A program made the position numbers and the translations under genes. A stretch of DNA of 33,311 bases from Ruminococcaceae bacterium UBA1730 (GTDB taxonomy: Bacteria > Bacillota > Clostridia > Oscillospirales > Acutalibacteraceae). Where the stretch lies: contig DCII01000014.1 in NCBI GenBank assembly GCA_002315935.1, forward strand, positions 11,259-44,569, in the 5' to 3' direction. This document shows, in pieces, positions 24,129 to 30,448 of this stretch. Below the pieces are notes generated by a model that was not told the DNA's origin, ran no database searches, and saw only the letters and a list, made by a program, of their open reading frames with translations. Each line of letters begins with the position of its first letter. Position 1 is the stretch's first letter.

Positions 24129-25499
24129 TTATCTTTCAATCATCGGAACATAAATGCTCTTGGATGATGTGTTTTTATATGCAGGTCTGATTATTCTGCC
24201 GCCTGTGAGCAGTTCTTCGATTCTGTGAGCTGACCAGCCGGCAACTCTTGCAATTGTGAAGAGCGGAGTGAAGAGATCAGACGGAATACGGAGCATCTTA
24301 TAGACAAGTCCGGAATAAAGGTCAACATTTGCACATATCATTTTAGTGTTGCCTTTATTTCTGCCGAGAATTTCGGGGGTAAGAGCTTCAATGTTGCTCA
24401 GAAGGCGGAATTCATCTTCAAATTCCGTTCCCTTTGCAAAATTTTCGGCTTTTGCTTTCAGAATTTTTGCTCTCGGGTCAGAGAGCGTATAAACTGCGTG
24501 ACCCATGCCGTAAACAAGTCCCGATTTGTCGCCTGCTTCCTTCGAAATAAGCTTCGAAAGATAATCCGCAACCTGACCTGCATCGGTAATATCCGCAACA
24601 TTTTCTTTGAAATAATCAACCATTTCCGCAACCTTTGCGTTTGCACCGCCGTGCTTTGGTCCCTTGAGAGAGCCGATTCCTGCGGCGATTGCGGAATAGG
24701 TATCCGTGCCCGTTGAGGTCAGAACTCTTGTTGCAAAGGTTGAATTGTTTCCGCCGCCGTGGTCGGCATGAACCATCAGACAGGTGTCAAGAAGCTTCGC
24801 CTCTTCATCCGTGAAGGATTTATCTGCTCTGATTGAACGCAGAACGGTTTGTGCGGTTCTGTATTCGGGTTTATTCGGGTGGATATACATACTCTTTTTA
24901 TAGTAGTGTCTACGCTTGACCTGATAGGCATATGCCATGATTGAAGGAACCTGTGCAATAAGATTAATGGACTGACGCAGAACATTCTCAAGAGAAATAT
25001 CATCCGGATTGCTGTCATATGAATAGAGCGAAAGGACCGAACGCTCAAGCTTATTCATGATGTTGGGTGACGGAGCCTTCATAATCATATCTTCAATAAA
25101 GCTTTCGGGAAGCTCACGGCATTCAGAAAGCATATCGCAGAAGGAATCGAGCTGTTGCTTCGTGGGGAGCGAACCGAAAAGAAGAAGCCAGACAACCTCT
25201 TCAAAGCCGAATCTGTTTTCGGCAATGCATCCGTTAACAATATCAGCCATGTTGATTCCTCTGTAACTGAGAACGCCCTCGATAGGGATTTTTTCGCCGT
25301 CATCAATATGATAACCGACAACGGAGCAGACATGGGTAACGCCTGCCATAACACCCGTTCCGTCAAAATTACGAAGTCCACGCTTGACATTGAAGCGGTT
25401 GAAATCTTCGGGATTTATGTGGTTATTCACTCTGATCTGATTGCAGAGCCTTTTAATATCTTCTTCCGAAACATGGGATTCAATAAGGTCTATATTCAT
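24129..25499 (-). CDS. gltA: Citrate synthase
   Basis: A 456-residue citrate synthase that condenses acetyl-CoA and oxaloacetate. Active-site regions are visible: MVHADHGGGNNSTFATRV (about residue 243), GPKHGGANAKVAEMVDYF with the conserved histidine (about residue 285), and VYGMGHAVYTLSDPRAKIL (about residue 335), plus GWSAHRIEELLTGGRIIRPA near the end. IPIEGVLSYRGINMADIV at about residue 75 is the usual N-domain motif. The N-terminal extension of some 40 residues is typical of the longer Firmicutes form. It follows a promoter at 25545-25574 and leads a seven-gene minus-strand run. GAGGGGG precedes the ATG. No aconitase or isocitrate dehydrogenase gene is in the window. Confidence 0.96.
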   Translation of the reverse strand: MNIDLIESHVSEEDIKRLCNQIRVNNHINPEDFNRFNVKRGLRNFDGTGVMAGVTHVCSVVGYHIDDGEKIPIEGVLSYRGINMADIVNGCIAENRFGFEEVVWLLLFGSLPTKQQLDSFCDMLSECRELPESFIEDMIMKAPSPNIMNKLERSVLSLYSYDSNPDDISLENVLRQSINLIAQVPSIMAYAYQVKRRHYYKKSMYIHPNKPEYRTAQTVLRSIRADKSFTDEEAKLLDTCLMVHADHGGGNNSTFATRVLTSTGTDTYSAIAAGIGSLKGPKHGGANAKVAEMVDYFKENVADITDAGQVADYLSKLISKEAGDKSGLVYGMGHAVYTLSDPRAKILKAKAENFAKGTEFEDEFRLLSNIEALTPEILGRNKGNTKMICANVDLYSGLVYKMLRIPSDLFTPLFTIARVAGWSAHRIEELLTGGRIIRPAYKNTSSKSIYVPMIER

Positions 25500-25544
25500 A
25501 ATTTTTCCCCCTCATAGAGAATGACCCGATAATATATTCAGCAT

Positions 25545-25574
25545 ATTATACACCTTTATTAATATAAAAGTCAA
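25545..25574 (-). promoter_or_regulatory. Promoter of the gltA-to-ricT gene run
   Basis: On the minus strand, TTGACT (25569-25574), an 18-base spacer and a perfect TATAAT (25545-25550), about 45 bases before the citrate synthase ATG. It matches five and six of six positions. No terminator is evident until after ricT. Confidence 0.7.
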
Positions 25575-25604
25575 TACCTGTGTGACGCAGAGAAAAGAGG
25601 TTAT

Positions 25605-26540
25605 ATGAAGCGTAATATGATTTTGGTTCTGATGACTTTTCTGTCGCTCGTGTTATGCCCCTGCACAGTTTTTATCGGTAATGAAAATGCTGAGAAAAGT
25701 GTTGAGCTTCCGAAGGATGCGGAAAACATATCGGTTATGCTCTCAAAAAACGGAAAATCCGAAAAAACGGAAATGAGAGAATATATTATCGGATGCGTTG
25801 CGGCGGAAATGTCTCCATTGTGCCATTCCGAAGCTCTCAAGGCTCAGGCTGTTGCAAGCTATACATATGCAATGTATGTGACCGATAATTCCGAAAAATC
25901 AATTTCAGACAGTCCCGACAAGAATCAAGGATATATTTCGCAGGAAGAAAGAAAAGAAAAATGGAAAGAAAATTATGAAAAATATGAAAAGAAAATCGAG
26001 GATGCGGTTGATGCTGTGGGCGGCAATATAATCACTTACGAAGGCAGGACTGCTCTGACGGTTTATCATTCAATCTGTATCGGCAGAACGCAGAGTGCAG
26101 AAAATATGTGGGGGCAGGAATATCCATATCTTCAGAGTGTGGAAAGTGCGGGAGATATTCTTTCTCCGGACAGAACCTCCGAGCATACATTTTCGGAAGC
26201 GGAATATATTGACATACTTAAGAAAAACGGAATTTCAACAAGTGAAACTCCGGAAGAAAATGCAGGAGAAACAAAGGAAAATCCAAACGGTTATATTTCT
26301 GAAATAGACATAAACGGAGAGAACATTCCGGCATCGGAATTCAGAAAAATATTTAATCTGGAAAGCACCTGTTTTGAGGTTGAATATTCCGATGGAGAAT
26401 ATATTGTTACCTGTAACGGGAGCGGTCACGGTGTCGGAATGAGCCAGTACGGAGCAGACTATATGGCACGGCAGGGGAGCACATGGCAGGAGATAATAAA
26501 GCATTATTACAAAGGAACGGAAATATCGGAGATAATGTGA
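25605..26540 (+). CDS. spoIID: SpoIID/LytB-domain protein (stage II sporulation protein D-like)
   Basis: A 311-residue membrane-anchored protein. An N-terminal hydrophobic segment (about residues 5-23) leads to an extracytoplasmic SpoIID domain: REYIIGCVAAEMSPLCHSEA with the glutamate that is catalytic in this family, ALKAQAVASYTYAMYV, and the C-terminal CNGSGHGVGMSQYGADYMAR followed by IIKHYYKGTEI. SpoIID is a lytic transglycosylase that, with SpoIIP and SpoIIM, thins septal peptidoglycan during engulfment. It supports a sporulating host. spoIIP and spoIIM are not in the window, and related SpoIID/LytB proteins also act in vegetative cells, so the exact paralogue is not certain. AGAGG lies just upstream of the ATG. 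I could not find a convincing sigma-E promoter. Confidence 0.88.
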   Translation: MKRNMILVLMTFLSLVLCPCTVFIGNENAEKSVELPKDAENISVMLSKNGKSEKTEMREYIIGCVAAEMSPLCHSEALKAQAVASYTYAMYVTDNSEKSISDSPDKNQGYISQEERKEKWKENYEKYEKKIEDAVDAVGGNIITYEGRTALTVYHSICIGRTQSAENMWGQEYPYLQSVESAGDILSPDRTSEHTFSEAEYIDILKKNGISTSETPEENAGETKENPNGYISEIDINGENIPASEFRKIFNLESTCFEVEYSDGEYIVTCNGSGHGVGMSQYGADYMARQGSTWQEIIKHYYKGTEISEIM

Positions 26541-26546
26541 ATTTCC

Positions 26547-26574
26547 GTCATTGCGAGCGAAGCATGGCAACCCG
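26547..26574 (+). repeat. Dispersed palindromic repeat, GTCATTGCGAG type, copy 2
   Basis: GTCATTGCGAGCGAAGCATG continues as GCAACCCG. It folds as an interrupted hairpin around a GAA loop. Same orientation and same flanking TTCC as copy 1 at 18448-18482. Confidence 0.6.
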
Positions 26575-26657
26575 TAATATAATCGTTCGGAAGCGGTGCT
26601 TCCCAAGGTTTTGTAACGCATTTCACGCCAAAACAGACCGAAAAGATGCGACGACGC

Positions 26658-26676
26658 ATTTATTCAGCGTTTCCTT
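26658..26676 (+). repeat. Short repeated intergenic word, copy in the spoIID tail
   Basis: ATTTATTCAGCGTTTCCTT matches ATTTAATCAGCGTTTCCTT at 6-24 in 18 of 19 bases. The preceding ACGCATTTATTCA (26654-26666) also recurs exactly at 33219-33231 after secA. Confidence 0.6.
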
Positions 26677-26689
26677 AGCTAAAGCGAAA

Positions 26690-26714
26690 CGCCCCCGGCA
26701 TTGAGCCGAGGGCG
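26690..26714. terminator. Terminator between spoIID and the lipoprotein gene
   Basis: Ten-base GC-rich stem CGCCCCCGGC (26690-26699) with GCCGAGGGCG (26705-26714), one mismatch, 5-base loop. On the plus strand AAATTTTTC follows, and on the minus strand GTTTCGCTTT, so it may act in both directions for the two convergent genes. Confidence 0.75.
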
Positions 26715-26730
26715 AAATTTTTCAGCCAAA

Positions 26731-27561
26731 TCAGATAGCAACTGTGTAGTCAATCTGACCCTTGAAGTTCTTGAGGTTGAGAGAAATGCCGAGCTTTGCT
26801 TTTGCATCGCCGATGAAGATGTTAACAAGATAATGCCATGTTCCGCCGATGATTTTGCCGCTTTCTTCGTTAACCTTAACGGTTATATAAGCGTCATTAT
26901 ATGTAAGCTTAACTGTGTTACGGCCTGAGGTAAGCTCTGCACCAAGCTCCTTGAGAGCACCGTCAATGCTGCCGAGAGTGCCGATACCACGGGCAACCGC
27001 ACCGCCGTTATGGGGATCACCGTCTGAACCGTCTGTCTGGTCCTTGAGCTTGATTTTGATGGTTGTAACTCCGTCCTTTGAAACAGCTGTTGCTGACTTA
27101 ACATCAGAAGCAAGAAGGTCTGTTTCGTTGCCGGGAATATAGTCTGTTGAATTTGAGTTCTTGGCAAGAGCCTTGACTGCTGCTGGCTCAAGAATCTTGA
27201 GGATAGCACCGACTGCACCGTCACCGTCAAGAGAACCGTCAATGAGCTTCATTGTCTGCTGACCCTTGGGAGCGTTGTCTTTGGTTGCTTTAACAGCCGC
27301 ATTGTAGTATGCAACAACTGCTTCTGCATCCTCTGAGTTGAGACCCTTGGTTGCTTCGGTTGTTACCTCTGATGTAACCTCTTCTGATGTTGCTTCCTCC
27401 GAAGTAGCTTCCTCTGATGTTGCTTCTTCTGAAGTTGCTTCCTCTGAAACGGGAGCTTCAGTTTCGGGAGCTGCTGTTGTGTTTTCTTCTGTTTTGCCGC
27501 CACAGGCTGCGAATGCAAATACCATTGTGAGTGCGAGAAGAACTGCGAGAATCTTTTTCAT
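26731..27561 (-). CDS. Secreted lipoprotein with a Glu/Ala/Thr/Ser repeat stalk, function unknown
   Basis: A 276-residue protein with a lipoprotein signal: KKILAVLLALTMVFAFAAC, lipobox AFAAC with cysteine 20. Residues about 21-39 are polar, and residues 40-64 are five copies of a pentapeptide (EEATS four times, EEVTS once), an acidic flexible stalk. The remaining globular domain, about residues 75-276, starts LNSEDAEAVVAYYNAAVKAT and ends with strands such as VKLTYNDAYITVKVNEESGK and FKGQIDYTVAI, suggesting a mostly beta fold. I do not recognise the domain. It should be tethered to the outer face of the membrane. Start is preceded by AGGAGGAAGAA; promoter at 27644-27672. Solute-binding function is possible but unsupported. 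Confidence 0.88.
   Translation of the reverse strand: MKKILAVLLALTMVFAFAACGGKTEENTTAAPETEAPVSEEATSEEATSEEATSEEATSEEVTSEVTTEATKGLNSEDAEAVVAYYNAAVKATKDNAPKGQQTMKLIDGSLDGDGAVGAILKILEPAAVKALAKNSNSTDYIPGNETDLLASDVKSATAVSKDGVTTIKIKLKDQTDGSDGDPHNGGAVARGIGTLGSIDGALKELGAELTSGRNTVKLTYNDAYITVKVNEESGKIIGGTWHYLVNIFIGDAKAKLGISLNLKNFKGQIDYTVAI
27370..27444 (-). repeat. 15-base coding tandem repeat, five units
   Basis: Encodes the EEATS pentapeptide array of the lipoprotein (residues 40-64). Units differ at third codon positions (for example TCA, TCG and GAA/GAG changes), so the protein repeat is better kept than the DNA repeat. Confidence 0.85.
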
Positions 27562-27643
27562 GTTTCTTCCTCCTAGAAATTTGTGTTCGTTTTCTTGGCA
27601 GTTTGCACAGAATACTTATGCTCCCTGCAATTAACTTATTTTA

Positions 27644-27672
27644 AAAATACAACATAATCGTTTTTTTGTCAA
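27644..27672 (-). promoter_or_regulatory. Promoter of the lipoprotein gene
   Basis: On the minus strand, a perfect TTGACA (27667-27672), 17 bases and TATTTT (27644-27649; four of six). The leader to the ATG is about 75 bases and ends with AGGAGG. Confidence 0.6.
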
Positions 27673-27743
27673 TAAGAAGATGCCAAAAAAACAACCGAAC
27701 AGATTTTTTGTTAAATCTTAACCAAATATTTATGAAATTTTTA

Positions 27744-27772
27744 GTGACATAATCTTTTTTATATGATATAAT
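27744..27772 (+). promoter_or_regulatory. Promoter of the exodeoxyribonuclease III gene
   Basis: GTGACA (27744-27749), a 17-base spacer and a perfect TATAAT (27767-27772) with a TGA extension. It starts a leader of about 25 bases before the ATG. Confidence 0.75.
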
Positions 27773-27804
27773 ACCTTCATTATGTGTAATCGGAGGATTA
27801 TTTA

Positions 27805-28569
27805 ATGTCGATTAAAAAGCTTGTTTCGTGGAATGTCAACGGAATCAGAGCCTGCATGGGCAAGGATTTCATTGGCAGCTTTACACAGCTTGATGCCGAT
27901 ATATTCTGCCTTCAGGAAACTAAACTTCAGGATGGACAGATTGAGCTTGATTTGCCGGGATATTTTCAGTATTGGAGCTATGCCGAGAAAAAAGGGTATT
28001 CCGGAACCGCAATCTTCACGAAAGAGGAGCCGATATGTGTCAATTACGGTCTGGGCATTCCCGAGCATGACACAGAGGGAAGAGTTATTACGCTCGAATT
28101 TGAAAAATTCTATTTTATTACTGTTTATGTTCCGAATTCCCGTGATGAGCTTGTGCGTCTTGATTATCGTATGGAGTGGGAGGATGCTTTCAGGAACTAT
28201 ATCGTTGAGCTTGATAAGAAGAAACCCGTTATTTTCTGCGGAGACCTCAATGTTGCCCATAAGGAAATAGACCTCAAAAATCCGAAAACCAACCGCAGAA
28301 ACCCCGGATTTACCGATGAAGAAAGAGAAAAATTCACAGTTCTTCTTGAAAGCGGATTTACCGATACCTTCAGGTTCTTCTATCCGGATATGACCGATAT
28401 TTACAGTTGGTGGTCATATCGTTTTTCTGCGAGAGCAAAGAATGCGGGATGGAGAATTGATTATTTTGTTTCGTCAAAGAGGCTTGACGAAAACCTTCGT
28501 GATGCAAAAATACATAATGAAATTTTCGGCTCTGACCATTGCCCGGTTGAGCTTGATATAGAAATCTGA
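27805..28569 (+). CDS. xth: Exodeoxyribonuclease III (AP endonuclease, Xth family)
   Basis: A 254-residue member of the exonuclease III/AP endonuclease family for base-excision repair. Family motifs in order: LVSWNVNGIRACM at the N-terminus (metal-site asparagine), FCLQETKLQDGQIEL (metal-binding glutamate near residue 34), and FCGDLNVAHKEIDLKNPK (catalytic Asp and Asn, about residues 150-165). Near the end come GWRIDYFVSSKRL (Asp of the DNA-binding loop) and GSDHCPVELDIEI with the catalytic Asp-His pair. Length is normal. CGGAGGATTATTTA precedes the ATG. It has its own promoter and is followed after 10 bases by a gene of unknown function, probably co-transcribed. Confidence 0.96.
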   Translation: MSIKKLVSWNVNGIRACMGKDFIGSFTQLDADIFCLQETKLQDGQIELDLPGYFQYWSYAEKKGYSGTAIFTKEEPICVNYGLGIPEHDTEGRVITLEFEKFYFITVYVPNSRDELVRLDYRMEWEDAFRNYIVELDKKKPVIFCGDLNVAHKEIDLKNPKTNRRNPGFTDEEREKFTVLLESGFTDTFRFFYPDMTDIYSWWSYRFSARAKNAGWRIDYFVSSKRLDENLRDAKIHNEIFGSDHCPVELDIEI

Positions 28570-28579
28570 GGAGACTGAA

Positions 28580-29863
28580 ATGAAAGCAGCAAAAATTATC
28601 TCAATTATTCTTGCAGTTGTTATGGTGGCATCAATTGCCGCATATTTCGTAACAAGACCTGAAGGGGAAACCCTTCCGATAATTCCCTCGTCAGACCCCG
28701 GAATTTATTCCTATGAAGAGAGCGCCTATACGCAGAGCACTTCGCTGAGCGTCAAAGGCACAAACGGCGAAATATTCATGCCGTCAACGATTGACGGTGT
28801 ATATTATACCGCCAACCTCAAGAATGAAATCAGATTTTATGAATATGCAAGCGGTGCATTCAATGCTTTCGGCGGAGAAACCAAAACGATTAAGACAAAG
28901 ATTTCGGCAACCTATGAGAAAATTCCCGTGAGTGTCAGCTATATCGAGAAAGACGGAAAAACCTTCGGCTGCGGAGTTTTCACCTCCGATATGGATTCAT
29001 CGGTTGATGTTTATGCTTTTGCGTTCGTTGAGCTTATCAACAAACCAAAGGGCTACGGAGACGGTCTGCTTCTTCTTGCGGATTTCAACAAGAATGAATT
29101 CTATAAAGTAAATAAAACTTATTCAGACATATATAACTTCAACCTTGCAAAGGGTACGGCTTCGCTCTATGTTTCGAATAACACACGCCTTGTTGACGAA
29201 AACGGTTCATTCCGTCAGGATTGGTCAATGCTGACAAATGAATTCATCAACGGTATGGGCGATTCAAAATACTTTTTCTCAAACAGAAATTATTCTGATG
29301 ACAAGAGAATGGATGTTATGGTGCTGTCGAATGCAGTCAAGCCCGATATTGCAATCAAAGGCATTCTCGGCTCTTGGCTCATCAAGGATGAACACGGAAC
29401 ACACTACCTGAAGCAGAGCGATAAGGGATTTTCAAATGTTCTTTATTCGGGTGACAAGGAAACGGTTCTCGGCGACTTTGAAGGTGATTATTTCGGAGAT
29501 TATCTGAGAAGCGGAAATTATCTGCTGAACAAAAAGAGCCTTGTTGTTACCGACCTTCTTGTCGGCTCAACAAAGACTCTTAAGGATATTGATTTAAGCA
29601 ATGCAACCGTATTTTCAGTCAGCCCGGACGGCAATAAAGCGGTAATCGCTTTCGCAGGTGAAAAGAATGAAAACGGTGCAATGATTCAGACCGTTATCTA
29701 TTGTAACCTTGCGTATGAAACGGCTGAACCTGCAATTTTCAGCGAACCTCTTCTCTTTGCGGAAAGCTGTGATTTTGCATGGCTCGATAATTCTTCCGTT
29801 ATGAGTGTCAGACCTCTTGACGGAACGGGAAGCAAGGTCGGAAGCGTTGTTTACGGCTTTTAA
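28580..29863 (+). CDS. Membrane-anchored extracytoplasmic protein of unknown function
   Basis: I do not recognise the family. The 427-residue protein has one N-terminal hydrophobic segment (about residues 5-23, KIISIILAVVMVASIAAYFV) without a lipobox cysteine, so it is likely an uncleaved anchor or a signal peptide. The rest is soluble and rich in beta-type, Gly/Asp/Asn-containing stretches, for example PSTIDGVYYTANLKNEIRFY, GDGLLLLADFNKNEFYKVNK and FSVSPDGNKAVIAFAGEKNE. The SPDGNKAVIAF segment resembles a blade of a beta-propeller (TolB/WD40-like), and a propeller is a reasonable guess. It lies 10 bases after xth, with TGAGGAGACTGAA before the ATG, and its stop overlaps the stop of the convergent dCMP deaminase gene. 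Confidence 0.8.
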   Translation: MKAAKIISIILAVVMVASIAAYFVTRPEGETLPIIPSSDPGIYSYEESAYTQSTSLSVKGTNGEIFMPSTIDGVYYTANLKNEIRFYEYASGAFNAFGGETKTIKTKISATYEKIPVSVSYIEKDGKTFGCGVFTSDMDSSVDVYAFAFVELINKPKGYGDGLLLLADFNKNEFYKVNKTYSDIYNFNLAKGTASLYVSNNTRLVDENGSFRQDWSMLTNEFINGMGDSKYFFSNRNYSDDKRMDVMVLSNAVKPDIAIKGILGSWLIKDEHGTHYLKQSDKGFSNVLYSGDKETVLGDFEGDYFGDYLRSGNYLLNKKSLVVTDLLVGSTKTLKDIDLSNATVFSVSPDGNKAVIAFAGEKNENGAMIQTVIYCNLAYETAEPAIFSEPLLFAESCDFAWLDNSSVMSVRPLDGTGSKVGSVVYGF

Positions 29864-30357
29864 ACCTTGTCGGCTCTGAAATCAATTGTCAGCTCATCGT
29901 GAGCAAGAGAAATCTGATGATATTTTACTCCTGCACTGTCAAACATTCGCTTTGAAGCACGGACGCTGACTGATTCGGCGTATTTATCCGAAAGATAGAC
30001 AACCTCTTTTATTCCGCTCTGAATGATTGCCTTTGCACATTCATTGCAGGGGAAAAGAGCAACATAAACCTTGCAGCCTTCAAGGCTTGCACCGCCGCTG
30101 TTGAGAATTGCATTCAGCTCGGCGTGGCAGACATAGGGATATTTTGTTTCGAATTCATCGCCCGTTCTCTCCCACGGAAATTCGTCATCGCAACAGCCTC
30201 TCGGAAGTCCGTTATATCCTACCGACATAATCTTGTTGTGGTCATTGACAATGCAGGCTCCGACCTGAGTGCTCGGGTCTTTACTGCGGCGGGAAGAAAG
30301 AATTGCGATTCCCATGAAATATTCGTCCCAGGAAATATAGTCTTCTCTTTTCGGCAT
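29860..30357 (-). CDS. dCMP deaminase (ComEB/cytidylate deaminase family)
   Basis: A 165-residue zinc-dependent deaminase that converts dCMP to dUMP for thymidylate synthesis. The zinc site is visible: histidine and glutamate in VCHAELNAILNSGG (about residues 67-80) and the two cysteines of ALFPCNECAKAIIQSG (about residues 95-110). DPSTQVGACIVN and IMSVGYNGLPRGC are standard in the family. The open frame extends to 30465, but the ATG at 30357 begins MPKREDYISWDEYFMGIAIL, the normal start, with AAGGAG upstream, and the longer form would overlap secA. It is divergent from secA and convergent with the preceding gene, with overlapping stop codons. Confidence 0.93.
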   Translation of the reverse strand: MPKREDYISWDEYFMGIAILSSRRSKDPSTQVGACIVNDHNKIMSVGYNGLPRGCCDDEFPWERTGDEFETKYPYVCHAELNAILNSGGASLEGCKVYVALFPCNECAKAIIQSGIKEVVYLSDKYAESVSVRASKRMFDSAGVKYHQISLAHDELTIDFRADKV

Positions 30358-30380
30358 ATTCAACACGCTCCTTTCTGCAA

Positions 30381-30409
30381 ATCTTAACATAAAACAAATC
30401 GAATTACAA
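30381..30409 (-). promoter_or_regulatory. Promoter of the dCMP deaminase gene, in the secA divergent region
   Basis: On the minus strand, TTGTAA (30404-30409), 17 bases and TAAGAT (30381-30386) with a TGT extension, about 23 bases before the ATG. On the plus strand, TACAAT at 30405-30410 with TTAACA 15 bases before may be a weak secA promoter overlapping it. Confidence 0.5.
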
Positions 30410-30448
30410 TCATTTTCTTTCAAAATAAATTCTCCACGAGGTGTAAAA

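Larger units (their letters stand above)
26541..26714. other. Hairpin-dense intergenic block after spoIID
   Basis: About 170 bases without a gene hold a chain of inverted repeats: the dispersed repeat 26547-26574; GGAAGC-ggt-GCTTCC (26589-26603); GTTTTG/CAAAAC (26608-26634); ATGCG-acga-CGCAT (26646-26659 region); GCGTTTC/GAAACGC extended by CTT/AAG (26667-26692); and the terminator 26690-26714. It could be a mosaic of REP-like elements or a structured RNA. It contains words repeated at positions 6-24 and 33219-33231. Confidence 0.6.

Noticed and set aside
26483..26704. 73-codon plus-strand frame crossing the spoIID end and the hairpin block
   Set aside because: It overlaps spoIID and then runs through inverted repeats and a terminator, has no ribosome binding site and no recognisable sequence.
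27338..27634. 98-codon plus-strand frame with Ser/Val/Ala repeats
   Set aside because: It is the antisense of the lipoprotein's EEATS repeat, so the repeated pattern is explained.
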